Of a stretch of 64,000 bases of DNA, positions 33,599 through 42,108 are shown piece by piece. The position numbers and the translations under genes are program-made. How positions within the stretch are numbered: the first letter of the stretch is position 1; each line of letters starts with the position of its first letter. Origin of the DNA: Streptomyces mirabilis (GTDB taxonomy: Bacteria; Actinomycetota; Actinomycetes; Streptomycetales; Streptomycetaceae); contig NZ_JBCJKP010000001.1 in assembly GCF_039503195.1 (NCBI RefSeq), positions 3,906,001 through 3,970,000 on the forward strand. The letters are read 5' to 3'. Under the pieces are notes generated by a model. The model was given only the letters and a program-made list of their open reading frames with translations. It did not search any database and was not told the origin of the DNA.

Positions 33599-34549
33599 AT
33601 GCCCAAGAAGATCGTCATCGACTGCGACCCCGGGCTCGACGACGCCATCGCCATCCTGCTCGCCGCCGGGAACCCCGACGTCGAGATCGTCGCCATCACG
33701 ACCGTCGCGGGCAACCAGACCATCGAGAAGGTCACCCTGAACGCCCGGCAGGTCTGCACCCTGGCGGGCCTGCGCGGCGTACCGGTCGCGGCCGGTGCCG
33801 CCGGTCCCCTCGTCCGGGACCAGACCCTCGCCGCCGAGATCCACGGGGACACCGGGATGGACGGCCCCGCCTTCATCCCTCCGGCCATGGAGACCGACCC
33901 CCGGCACGCCGTCGATCTGATCATCGAGACGGTCCTCGCCCACCCCGGTGAGATCACCCTCGTCCCCACCGCACCCCTGACCAACATCGCGCTGGCGCTG
34001 CGCCGGGAGCCCCGTATCGCCGAACTGGTCAAGGAGGTCGTCCTGATGGGCGGGTCGTACACCCGCGGCAACATCACACCGGCGGCCGAGTTCAACATCC
34101 ACGCCGACCCCGAGGCGGCCGCGATCGTCTTCTCCGCGGGCTGGCCCCTGACCATGGTCGGCCTCGATCTGACGGCTCAGGCCGCCGCCACACCTGAACT
34201 GCTGTCCCGCATCGGGGCGTTGGGCACACCCGTGTCCAGGTTCGTCGTCGACCTCCTCGACCACTACAACGCCAACGTCGGCCAGGTGCACGGCGCGATG
34301 GCCACCATCCACGACGCGTGCGCGGTCGGCCGGGCCATCGACCCGAGCCTGATGGAGGTCACGCCGGCCCATGTCGAGGTCGAGCTGCGGGGTACGGCGA
34401 CCTACGGCATGACGGTCACCGACTTCCGCGGCCGCTCCGGCCCGGCGAACACCTCCGTGGCGACGAAGCTGCAGACCGAGCGCCTGTGGGACCTGCTCAT
34501 CGGCTCGCTGGAAACCATCGCCGCGACCACCGCGCGAACCTCCGCGTAG
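33599..34549 (+). CDS. Nucleoside hydrolase (IunH/RihA-type)
   Basis: The product has 316 residues from ATG 33599 (GAAGGA upstream); an open frame of 28 further codons upstream lacks family sequence. The Asp cluster that binds Ca2+ and ribose is present: IDCDPGLDDAIAILLA, then ITTVAGNQTIEKVTLNA, VVLMGGSYTRGN and EFNIHADPEAA. Such enzymes split the N-glycosidic bond of purine or pyrimidine ribonucleosides for salvage. No other salvage gene is adjacent. Confidence 0.92.
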   Translation: MPKKIVIDCDPGLDDAIAILLAAGNPDVEIVAITTVAGNQTIEKVTLNARQVCTLAGLRGVPVAAGAAGPLVRDQTLAAEIHGDTGMDGPAFIPPAMETDPRHAVDLIIETVLAHPGEITLVPTAPLTNIALALRREPRIAELVKEVVLMGGSYTRGNITPAAEFNIHADPEAAAIVFSAGWPLTMVGLDLTAQAAATPELLSRIGALGTPVSRFVVDLLDHYNANVGQVHGAMATIHDACAVGRAIDPSLMEVTPAHVEVELRGTATYGMTVTDFRGRSGPANTSVATKLQTERLWDLLIGSLETIAATTARTSA

Positions 34550-34581
34550 CGGCACGTCGCGGACCTCCGCGTAGCGGCACG
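34538..34581 (+). repeat. 19-bp direct repeat, period 25, at the end of the nucleoside hydrolase gene
   Basis: ACCTCCGCGTAGCGGCACG occurs at 34538-34556 (containing the last codons and the stop) and again at 34563-34581. It is a short tandem duplication of the gene end. Confidence 0.8.
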
Positions 34582-34708
34582 GGAAGGCACTGGGCGTCAC
34601 TCCCGGGCACCCGTCTTTTCCACCGCCCGGTGCCGCAGGGCGAGTGCGGGATGACTCGCGCGTACTCACTGGTCCTTGGTGAGGACCTGCGAGGTCGCGG
34701 ACTCCGGC

Positions 34709-35323
34709 TCAGAGGCTCGCTCCGCCGCCCAGCAACCGGGCGAGTGCGCTCACCGTTCCGTCGATCTCGCGGGCGCACTCGTACAGCACGGAGGGGGGCC
34801 TCCCCCACGGGTCCGAGATGTCGTCCCCGGCCGGCGGGACCGGGGCGACGGCACCCCGACGGCGGGCGGCGGCCGCGACCACGACGTCGAAACCGTCCAC
34901 GACCGGCGGGACTTGCCCGTCCGGTACGTCGCCGTGCGTGGTCGCCGTACCTTCCCCGCCCCGCACCGTGCCGACTCCCCCCGCAGCGAGACGTACGAAC
35001 TCCTTCAGGGTGAAGCAGCGCCGCAGCGCCGTCGGCACGAGCCGTACGGCGGCCTCCCGGTGTTCGTGCGCGAGCCCGAGGACCAGCGCTGCTTCCGCGA
35101 CGAGCTGTGCGCTGAGCGGGCGGGCCGCGAAGCCGGAGCCGTCACCGCCCAGTTCCTCCAGCACCGACCGGGTGGAGGCCTCCATGCCGGACCAGGGCCG
35201 CGCCTGCGTTCCGGCGCTCTCCGGCCGTACGGCCGAACCGGGCGGAAGCCTCGCGGCCAGCAGCCGCTCGGCGAGCACCGAGCGGTGCACGTTGCCCGTG
35301 CAGACGAACAGGACCCGGGTCAT
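34709..35323 (-). CDS. Low-molecular-weight protein tyrosine phosphatase (Wzb/CpsB-like role)
   Basis: The product has 204 residues from ATG 35323, which overlaps the stop of the upstream kinase gene (ATGA). The P-loop CTGNVHRS (CX5R) sits at residues 8-15 and the general-acid Asp in ISDPWGR. A disordered Gly/Thr-rich insertion (about 115-145) makes it longer than the usual ~150 residues. In polysaccharide loci this enzyme dephosphorylates the partner BY-kinase and so controls chain length and export. The pairing with the adjacent kinase supports that role. Confidence 0.88.
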   Translation of the reverse strand: MTRVLFVCTGNVHRSVLAERLLAARLPPGSAVRPESAGTQARPWSGMEASTRSVLEELGGDGSGFAARPLSAQLVAEAALVLGLAHEHREAAVRLVPTALRRCFTLKEFVRLAAGGVGTVRGGEGTATTHGDVPDGQVPPVVDGFDVVVAAAARRRGAVAPVPPAGDDISDPWGRPPSVLYECAREIDGTVSALARLLGGGASL

Positions 35324-36771
35324 TTCCCGCCCGCGAGACGTGTCGTCGCGGCGGCCTCCTTCCCGGGGTCCGACACACGAGGAGCGGGCAGCTCGCCGTA
35401 CGACCCGTAGGTGCCGTAGCGATCGCCCCTGGGCACCGGAGCCATGTTGAAGACGGTGCCGAGGACGCGGACACTCACGCGGTCCAGCGATTCCGCGGCG
35501 GTGCGGACCTGATCCCGGCTGGTCTTCGCGGCGCGCACGACGAGCAGTGCGCCCTGGGCGAAGGAGGCCAGTCCGAGCGTGTCGGCGACCGGCAGCAGCG
35601 GCGCGGTGTCGACGATCACGACCTCGTAGGTGTCCGCCAGTTCGCGCAGCACCTCTTCCATGCGCGCCGAGGCGAGCAGCTCCGTGGGATTCGGCGGTAC
35701 GGCGCCGCTGGCGAGAACCGAGAGCCGGCCGCCGGCCTGCTGCATCACGTCCTCGATGCGGGCCTGTCCGATGAGCACGGTGGTCAGACCGGCGTCCTGG
35801 ACGAGACCGAAGGTCGACGCCACACACGGTCGGCGCAGGTCGCCGTCCACGAGGCAGGTGGAGAGACCTGTCTCGGCGAGCGAGAGGGCGAGGTTCACCG
35901 CGGTGTTGGTCTTGCCCTCACCAGGCACCGAACTTGTCACCGCGATGATCCGGGGCGGCTCGTCGACCTGCGAGAACTGCAGGTTGGTGCGCAGCTTGCG
36001 GAAGGCCTCGGCACGGTGGGAGTGCACGTCGGCGCTGACGAGCGGTTGCTTGGGGACGTTCCTGTCGTACGGGATGGTGCCGAGACCCGGCAGCGCGGTG
36101 AACTCTCCCAGCGCCTCGCTGGTCTTGAGCGTGGTGTCGAGGGTCTCGCGCAGGGCGACGAGGCCGGCACCGAGCAGCAGGCCGCCGAACACTCCTGCGG
36201 CCAGGTTCAGCAGCGGGCGAGGTGAGACCGGGCCTACGGGGGCGACAGCTTCCTGGGTGACGCCCAGGGAGACGGGCGAGGCGGGCGGGGCATCGTCCGC
36301 GTGGTTCTTTCCGGACCGCTGGACGGCGCGCTTGGGCGTCTCCAGCCTCTCGACGACCGCGCTGAACCGCTCCGCCACCGCGTTGGCGATGCGTGCCGCA
36401 CGCCTGGGCTCGGTGTCCCGGACGGTGATGTCGATGAGCACGGTGTTGAGCGGGGCGACGGCGGTGATCCGGGACGCCAGTTCCTCCGGGGTGGTACGCA
36501 GCCGCAGCTCCTTCACCACAGGCCGGGTCACCTGACGGGTGGTCACGATCGCGGCGTACGACTGAACGCGCGCCTGCGAGAAGCTCTGCCCCTGGTTCAG
36601 CTGGACGGTGTCCTCACCGGTGTGGGTGGCGACGAAGAGCTGGGTCCTGGCCTCGTAGACGGGTGTGCTCAAGCTCGTCACGGCGAGCGCCGCCCCGGTC
36701 GCGAGAACGAGACAGACCACGACGGTCGGCCAGCGTCTGACAAGAGCCTTCAGGAATCCGTGGAGATCCAA
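35320..36771 (-). CDS. Polysaccharide co-polymerase fused to BY-type tyrosine kinase (Wzc/CapAB type)
   Basis: The product has 483 residues from TTG 36771 (GAGGGG six bases upstream). The Wzz-type chain-length domain has transmembrane helices near 14-34 and 190-212. The cytoplasmic ATPase has Walker A SSVPGEGKTNTAVN, Walker A' LVDGDLRRP and Walker B VVIVDTAPL. A C-terminal Tyr cluster (RYGTYGSYG) is the likely autophosphorylation site. With the downstream phosphatase it regulates Wzy-dependent exopolysaccharide length. An open frame upstream of the TTG has no family sequence. Confidence 0.88.
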   Translation of the reverse strand: MDLHGFLKALVRRWPTVVVCLVLATGAALAVTSLSTPVYEARTQLFVATHTGEDTVQLNQGQSFSQARVQSYAAIVTTRQVTRPVVKELRLRTTPEELASRITAVAPLNTVLIDITVRDTEPRRAARIANAVAERFSAVVERLETPKRAVQRSGKNHADDAPPASPVSLGVTQEAVAPVGPVSPRPLLNLAAGVFGGLLLGAGLVALRETLDTTLKTSEALGEFTALPGLGTIPYDRNVPKQPLVSADVHSHRAEAFRKLRTNLQFSQVDEPPRIIAVTSSVPGEGKTNTAVNLALSLAETGLSTCLVDGDLRRPCVASTFGLVQDAGLTTVLIGQARIEDVMQQAGGRLSVLASGAVPPNPTELLASARMEEVLRELADTYEVVIVDTAPLLPVADTLGLASFAQGALLVVRAAKTSRDQVRTAAESLDRVSVRVLGTVFNMAPVPRGDRYGTYGSYGELPAPRVSDPGKEAAATTRLAGGK

Positions 36772-36954
36772 GCTGCACCCCTCATAGGACCGAGGGAACC
36801 ACCCGAAATGGAATGTTCTGTTCCCTATGTGTGCAGCCGACGATAGGGACTCACGCACGTCAACCGGGGGAGCCGCCCCTGTGTCGGCCCGCCGAACGAG
36901 GGCCATTGGGAAGCAAGTGCTCCACCATCCGGTGAGTTCTGGTCGGCGTCACGC

Positions 36955-37012
36955 CAGTCGGTACCTATATATCCCATTTATTCCATGTATCTAGATGGTT
37001 GGTACCCAGATC
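36955..37012. promoter_or_regulatory. AT-rich divergent promoter region
   Basis: A strikingly AT-rich island (TATATAT at about 36967, then ATTTATTCCATGTATCTAGA) lies between the divergent kinase/phosphatase and surface-protein operons. GGTACC occurs on both sides of it. Promoters for both operons probably lie here; exact boxes are not clear. Confidence 0.4.
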
Positions 37013-37069
37013 TTGCTCACGGCCGACGCTGCGGCTTGGCCCGGACTGAAGTCGAGGAGAGTGAAGAAG

Positions 37070-37618
37070 ATGACGACATCGCCAAGATGGCGGGTTGCTC
37101 TGGCATCGGCAGCATCGGCTGCCGTGCTCGTCGCGGCACCGCTTTTGGGGGCGCAGACCGCCCATGCGCAATACCCGCCACCGCCCCCGAGCCTCACCCT
37201 CAGCCGCACCACGCTGCCCGCCGGAGGTGCACTGACCTTCGTCGGCACCGGCTTCGCCGCCAGGCAACTGGTCACCGTGTCGGTGCTCTCGAAGGAAGTC
37301 GTCCTGGGCAGGTACAGGGCGACCAGGACAGGAGTCGTCACAGGCAAGGTGACCATCCCCAGGCGCACCGTGCTGGGCGGCCACACGTTCAAACTGACCG
37401 CCCGCCACCCCAACCTGACGCTTTCCGTCAACATCAGCGTGCAGGGCAGGCTCGGTCAGCCAGGCAGCCGACCCGGCGGCTCGGGGAACCCCCATCACCG
37501 CCCGGACCTCGCGGAAACAGGCAGCGAAAAGGCCCTGGCACTGGGCGGCACCGCGGCGGGGCTGATCGCGGCGGGCGGGGGCACGATGCTGGCCGTGCGC
37601 CGTCGCCGCAGTTCATGA
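37070..37618 (+). CDS. Sortase-anchored surface protein (LAETG)
   Basis: The product has 182 residues. The signal peptide spans about 1-33 (AHA/QY). The mature part has a short Pro stretch, then one Ig-like beta domain (about 40-125), a Gly/Pro/His linker and the sorting signal: LAETG (147-151), hydrophobic helix, then RRRRSS. LAxTG is the class E sortase motif used in Streptomyces (as for chaplins). The start is ATG 37070 with GAGGA upstream; GTG 37061 is an alternative. No sortase gene lies in the window, so anchoring would depend on a sortase encoded elsewhere. The stop overlaps the next ATG. Confidence 0.85.
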   Translation: MTTSPRWRVALASAASAAVLVAAPLLGAQTAHAQYPPPPPSLTLSRTTLPAGGALTFVGTGFAARQLVTVSVLSKEVVLGRYRATRTGVVTGKVTIPRRTVLGGHTFKLTARHPNLTLSVNISVQGRLGQPGSRPGGSGNPHHRPDLAETGSEKALALGGTAAGLIAAGGGTMLAVRRRRSS

Positions 37619-39501
37619 CGGAGCGGGACAGCGGCACGGCGGAACCAAGGCGTCCCGGCCCCGGCCGAGGCGCCTTCCGCATGCGCAGGCCCGGCCACTC
37701 CCGCGAGGGGGCACCGGGCCGCCGTCGTGTACTCAGGAACACCGTGCTGGCCGCCGCGGCGCTCCCCCTGGCCGGCGCCGTCTGGATCGGTGTCACCGGG
37801 CTGCTCGCCCGTTCGGAGTTGATCGCGGCCGGGCGGGACCTCGACGCGCTGCGGCAGTCGCTGGCGCCCGTGCCCGGCGCCCCCTCCGGTGCCGTGCCCG
37901 CGTCCGTCCAGGAGCGGGAACGGGAGGTGCGGTCCGCCGCCGCCCACGCCGCTCGGGCGCATCGCCTCACCACCGGCCCGGCCTGGTACCCCGCAGCCGC
38001 GCTGCCCTTCTTCGGCGGCCCGGTCAGGACCGTGCGCGGAGCCGCGTACGCGGCCGACCGGCTGGCCGGCGATGTGCTGTCCCCGCTGGTGCGGGCCCTG
38101 CCACCGGCCACGCCGGACGGCCGCGGTGACGGGATGTCCGAGGCGCTGATGACCCTGCAGAAGCACGCGCCGGAAGTCGTCCGGGCCGCCCGCGCCGCGG
38201 TCGAGGTGCAGGCCTACGTGCACGGGCTGCCCCGGTCCACCTGGTTGCCGGCGGCCGACCGGGCCCGGGCGGGGCTCGCGCGGCAGATCGACCGCCTCGG
38301 CCCGGTGATGACCGACGCCTCCCTGGCGGCCCGCGTCCTGCCGTCCCTGCTCGGCGCTGGAGGGGAACGGCGTTACTTCCTCGCGTTCCAGAACATCGCC
38401 GAGGCGCGTGGCACCGGGGGCGTTCCGGGGGCTTTCGCCGTGCTGTCGGCCGACCGGGGTCATCTGTCCTTCGAGCGCTTCGGCAACAACACCGAGATGG
38501 CCACGACGAAGACGGACCTCGACCTGGGAGCCGACTTCACGGCCCGCTACCAGGGCAGCGAGCCCACTCGCGTGTGGGCCAACTCCAACATGAGCCCGCA
38601 CTTCCCCTACGCGGCCCGCATCTGGGCCGCGGCGTGGCGCGAACACACCGGCGAGCGCGTGGACGGCGCGTTCGCCGTCGACCCCGCCACGCTGAGCCGT
38701 CTGCTGCGCGTCACCGGACCGGCCCGCATGGCGGGCGGCACCGAGCTGACCGCCGACAACGTCGTGGACCTCACCGAACGGGCCAGCTACGCGATGTACG
38801 ACGACGTCGCCCGGCGCAAGGCGTTCTTCGTCGAGGCGGCCCGCGCCGCCGCCGGGCCCCTGATCTCCGCGACCGGCGACATGCGCCGGCTGCCCGCCCT
38901 GCTCGTCGCCCTGAACGACGCCCAGCGGGACGGACGGCTGAAGGTGTGGAGCGCGCATGCCGCGGAGCAACGTCTCCTCGAGTCGCGCTCCTACTCGGGC
39001 GCTCTCCCGGACACTCCCGGCCCCTTCGCGGGGCTGGTGGTGAACAACGCCGCCGGCTCCAAACTGGACTACTACCTCGACCGAAGCCTGGTCTGGGAAG
39101 CGAACGGCTGCTCCCTCGACGACCGCCCGGTCACCGCGACGGTGACCCTGACCAACCGGGCCCCGGTCTCCGGGCTGCCCGGTTACGTCACCTTGCGGGA
39201 GGACTCCCCGCCCTACCGCACCCGGCCGGGTGACAACCGGCTCCTGGTGTCGTACTACGCGGGCGTCGGCGCCTCCCTGACCGGCGCCACCCTGGACGGC
39301 CGCCCGGCGCAGCTCGCACCCGGCGTCGAACGCGGCCACTCCGTGTACACGCTGGACCTGGAACTGCCCGCCCACTCCAGCCGCACGCTGGTACTGCACC
39401 TGCTGGAGCCGCACGCGGACCGCACCCCGGTCCTTCTGCGACAGTCCCTGGTGACGCCACTGCGAGCCACGCTGAAACCGGGCGGTGCCTGCCGTGTCTG
39501 A
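37615..39501 (+). CDS. DUF4012 domain protein (628 aa)
   Basis: The start is ATG 37615, overlapping the previous stop (ATGA). A basic cytoplasmic N-terminus is followed by one transmembrane helix (about 40-62) and a large extracytoplasmic part. The DUF4012 core reads RRYFLAFQNIAEARGTGGVP, FERFGNNTEM, FPYAARIWAAAWREHTGERV and GAFAVDPATLSRLLRVTGP. Family members occur beside exopolysaccharide genes in actinobacteria; their biochemical role is unknown to me. Translational coupling with the sortase-anchored protein suggests that they act together at the cell surface. Confidence 0.86.
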   Translation: MTERDSGTAEPRRPGPGRGAFRMRRPGHSREGAPGRRRVLRNTVLAAAALPLAGAVWIGVTGLLARSELIAAGRDLDALRQSLAPVPGAPSGAVPASVQEREREVRSAAAHAARAHRLTTGPAWYPAAALPFFGGPVRTVRGAAYAADRLAGDVLSPLVRALPPATPDGRGDGMSEALMTLQKHAPEVVRAARAAVEVQAYVHGLPRSTWLPAADRARAGLARQIDRLGPVMTDASLAARVLPSLLGAGGERRYFLAFQNIAEARGTGGVPGAFAVLSADRGHLSFERFGNNTEMATTKTDLDLGADFTARYQGSEPTRVWANSNMSPHFPYAARIWAAAWREHTGERVDGAFAVDPATLSRLLRVTGPARMAGGTELTADNVVDLTERASYAMYDDVARRKAFFVEAARAAAGPLISATGDMRRLPALLVALNDAQRDGRLKVWSAHAAEQRLLESRSYSGALPDTPGPFAGLVVNNAAGSKLDYYLDRSLVWEANGCSLDDRPVTATVTLTNRAPVSGLPGYVTLREDSPPYRTRPGDNRLLVSYYAGVGASLTGATLDGRPAQLAPGVERGHSVYTLDLELPAHSSRTLVLHLLEPHADRTPVLLRQSLVTPLRATLKPGGACRV

Positions 39502-40324
39502 GCGCCTGCGCCGCACCGGGGCGGTGCTCCTGGGGGTGCTGCTGCTCGCGTCGTGCGCGACGGGAGAGTACGCCCCGGACGATCCGGCAGGCGGGGCCGC
39601 GGGTGGGCGGCGGGTCGCCGCGCACCGGGTCGAGCACCTGCGGGTCAAGGTGCTCAAGTCCTTTCCGCACGACCCGCGAGCGTTCACCCAGGGACTCGAG
39701 ATGGCCGGCGACACGCTCTACGAAGGCACCGGCATCTCCGGCCGGTCCTCGGTGCGGGCAGGGCCTTTGGGCAAGAAGCCCACGGTCCGCACGGCACTCC
39801 CCGCGCCCTTGTTCGGTGAGGGCATCACCGTGCTCGGCCGAACCCTGTGGCAGCTCACCTGGCGGAACCGGATCGCCATCGAGCGCGACGCCAGGACACT
39901 CAGGGAACTGCGTCGCGTCCCGTACCCGGACGACGGCTGGGGCGTGTGCCTCGAGCGGGCCCGGCACCGGCTGGTGACCAGCGACGGCTCGTCACGGCTG
40001 ACGTTCCGTGACCCCAGGTCGCTCGCGAAGACGGGCGAGGTCGCCGTGACCGAAGGGGGCCAGCCGGTGACGGAGCTGAACGAGTTGGAGTGCGTCGGTG
40101 CCGCTGTTTATGCGAACGTGCTCTTCACCGACCGGATCGTGCGCATCGATCCCGTCACCGGAGCGGTGACGGCGAGCATCGACGCCTCGGGCCTGCTGCG
40201 CGACGACGAACTCGTCCCGGGGTCCGCGCTGAACGGTATCGCGGCGGTCCCCGGCACCCATCAGTTCCTGATCACCGGGAAGTTCTGGCCCAGAATGTTC
40301 CGCGTCGCGCTGGCCCCGGCCTGA
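39485..40324 (+). CDS. Glutaminyl-peptide cyclotransferase (plant/bacterial type), lipoprotein
   Basis: The product has 279 residues. The lipobox LASC (Cys24) marks it as a membrane-tethered lipoprotein. The five-bladed propeller family shows FTQGLE, LYEGTG, FGEGITVLG, WQLTW, GWGVC, LNELEC and LNGIAA. The enzyme converts N-terminal Gln to pyroglutamate on exported proteins. It overlaps the end of the DUF4012 gene by 17 bp, so it belongs to the same operon. One possible target is the sortase-anchored protein, whose mature N-terminus begins with Gln after AHA (QYPPPP). Confidence 0.88.
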   Translation: MPAVSERLRRTGAVLLGVLLLASCATGEYAPDDPAGGAAGGRRVAAHRVEHLRVKVLKSFPHDPRAFTQGLEMAGDTLYEGTGISGRSSVRAGPLGKKPTVRTALPAPLFGEGITVLGRTLWQLTWRNRIAIERDARTLRELRRVPYPDDGWGVCLERARHRLVTSDGSSRLTFRDPRSLAKTGEVAVTEGGQPVTELNELECVGAAVYANVLFTDRIVRIDPVTGAVTASIDASGLLRDDELVPGSALNGIAAVPGTHQFLITGKFWPRMFRVALAPA

Positions 40325-40522
40325 CGGACGGGCGACCCCGCCCACCTTTTCAGTGCCCTCCCGTGGACCCCTCGCCTCCCGGCCCGGGCTGTCCGCATAT
40401 GCGCGAGGCATGGAGCTCTGCTCATCGGGTGAGAGTTGCTCGAAGCCCAGCGTCGCGCCCCGCTGTTCACCGGACAGCCGTTCACACTCGAATAGTCCTT
40501 TTTTGATGCGCTTGGAGGGCGA

Positions 40523-42013
40523 ATGTGGCTGTTCGGGGAGACGATGCCCCACGTACCAGTGGCAAGACCTGCGCAGACACAGGTCATCCGGGAGCGGCCG
40601 ACCGGGCGCCGCACCGGCAAGCCCGTCTGGTACGCGCCGGCCGCCGTCATCGGCGACGTGACCGGCGCAGCCGTGCCGGTGTATCTGGCCTTCGCGCTGA
40701 CCGGCGGCACGCATGCCGTGGCCTACGCGATAGTGGCGGCCGCAGCATGGCTGCTCGTGCGCGGCGCACGGGACCGCTACGGCGAGCGCCGTCTCGGTGA
40801 GCGCGACAACATCGGCCCCGCGACGCAGGACTGGCTGGTGCTGGTCGGACTGCTCGCGGTGGTGCGGGCGGCGACAGGCGAGGAGTCCCCGTTCCTCCTT
40901 GCACTGGCCGCCCTGGTGCCCTGCGCCCCGACGAGCGCCGTCGTACACAATCTGATCCACCGTCACCTGGTCGCCCGGCGCCGCGACGGCCGGACCGTCC
41001 GCAGGGCCCTGGTGATCGGGGAGGCCGACGCCGTCGACGGTCTGGTGAGCCACCTCGCGAAGCGGACCGACCACGAGTTCGTCGTCGTCGGGGTGTGCCC
41101 GATCGGCGACGAGGACCCGCACACACTGGCCCCGGTCGCCACCCGTATCGGCCGACAGGCACCGCCGCACCCGTCTGCCGACTCCGCCCCGGTACTGGAC
41201 GCGGCCCGGCGGCTCTACGCGGACGTGGTCCTGGTCGTGCCGGGACCGTACATGAACGGAACGCGCCTGCGGAGGCTGTCGTGGGCCCTGCACGGCGAAG
41301 AGTGCCCGCTCGTGGTCGTACCGGGTCTGACCGAGGTCGCCGGGCGCCGGGTGGGCGTCCTCTCCGTGGCCGGGCTCACCATGCTGGCCGTGGCCCCGCC
41401 CCTGAGTCGGGGGGTCGCGACGCTGCTCAAGTCGGTGACGGACCGGCTGGGCGCGGCGCTGCTGATCGTGCTGCTCGCCCCGGTGTTCGTGGCGGTGGCC
41501 CTCGCCGTACGGATGGACTCCCCGGGCCCCGCCGTGCACCGGCAGACGCGCATCGGACGCGACGGAAAACCGTTCACCATGGCCAAGTTCCGCACCATGG
41601 TCGTCGACGCGGAGCGGCTGAGGCATCAGCTGACCGGGACCAACGAGCAGGACGGCCGCATGTTCAAGATCCGCCGTGATCCGCGGATCACCCGCGTCGG
41701 CCGGGTGCTGCGCCGCTCCTCCCTGGACGAACTGCCCCAGCTGTTCAACGTGGTGCGGGGACACATGTCCCTGGTCGGTCCGCGACCGCCGCTGCCCGAC
41801 GAGGCCGCCGGTTACGACGAGGTGGAGCGGCGCCGGCTGGCCGTCAAGCCCGGACTCACCGGCCTGTGGCAGGTCAGCGGCCGCTCCGACCTCTCCTGGG
41901 CCGAGACGGTCGCCCTGGACCTCAGGTACGTGGACAACTGGTCGCCGTCGGGGGACCTCGAGGTGCTGTGCCGGACGGTGGGCGCCGTAGTAGCGGGCAG
42001 AGGCGCCTACTGA
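40523..42013 (+). CDS. Polyprenyl-phosphate glycosyl-1-phosphate transferase (repeat-unit initiating enzyme)
   Basis: The product has 496 residues from ATG 40523 (GGAGG four bases upstream). The N-terminal membrane part (about 40-150) and a Rossmann-like middle domain are followed by the C-terminal catalytic domain. This has a membrane helix (about 310-335), then the signature VHRQTRIGRDGKPF, MAKFRTM, SSLDELPQLFNVVRGHMSLV and LTGLWQVSGRSDL. It transfers a sugar-1-phosphate from a nucleotide sugar to undecaprenyl phosphate at the inner face of the membrane, the first step of the repeat unit later flipped by Wzx. The 200 bp upstream are non-coding. Confidence 0.92.
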   Translation: MWLFGETMPHVPVARPAQTQVIRERPTGRRTGKPVWYAPAAVIGDVTGAAVPVYLAFALTGGTHAVAYAIVAAAAWLLVRGARDRYGERRLGERDNIGPATQDWLVLVGLLAVVRAATGEESPFLLALAALVPCAPTSAVVHNLIHRHLVARRRDGRTVRRALVIGEADAVDGLVSHLAKRTDHEFVVVGVCPIGDEDPHTLAPVATRIGRQAPPHPSADSAPVLDAARRLYADVVLVVPGPYMNGTRLRRLSWALHGEECPLVVVPGLTEVAGRRVGVLSVAGLTMLAVAPPLSRGVATLLKSVTDRLGAALLIVLLAPVFVAVALAVRMDSPGPAVHRQTRIGRDGKPFTMAKFRTMVVDAERLRHQLTGTNEQDGRMFKIRRDPRITRVGRVLRRSSLDELPQLFNVVRGHMSLVGPRPPLPDEAAGYDEVERRRLAVKPGLTGLWQVSGRSDLSWAETVALDLRYVDNWSPSGDLEVLCRTVGAVVAGRGAY

Positions 42014-42108
42014 GCAACTGCCCGCCCCGCCAACACGCCCGACAGCACCGACGACAGCCGCTGATGTCCACCGCATCCACCAGCACCGGCGATCCCCCTG
42101 GAGGGCTC

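Noticed and set aside
39992..42076. Long minus-strand open frame opposite the initiating glycosyltransferase
   Set aside because: It is a codon-bias shadow; the plus strand carries the full, recognisable transferase with a good ribosome site.
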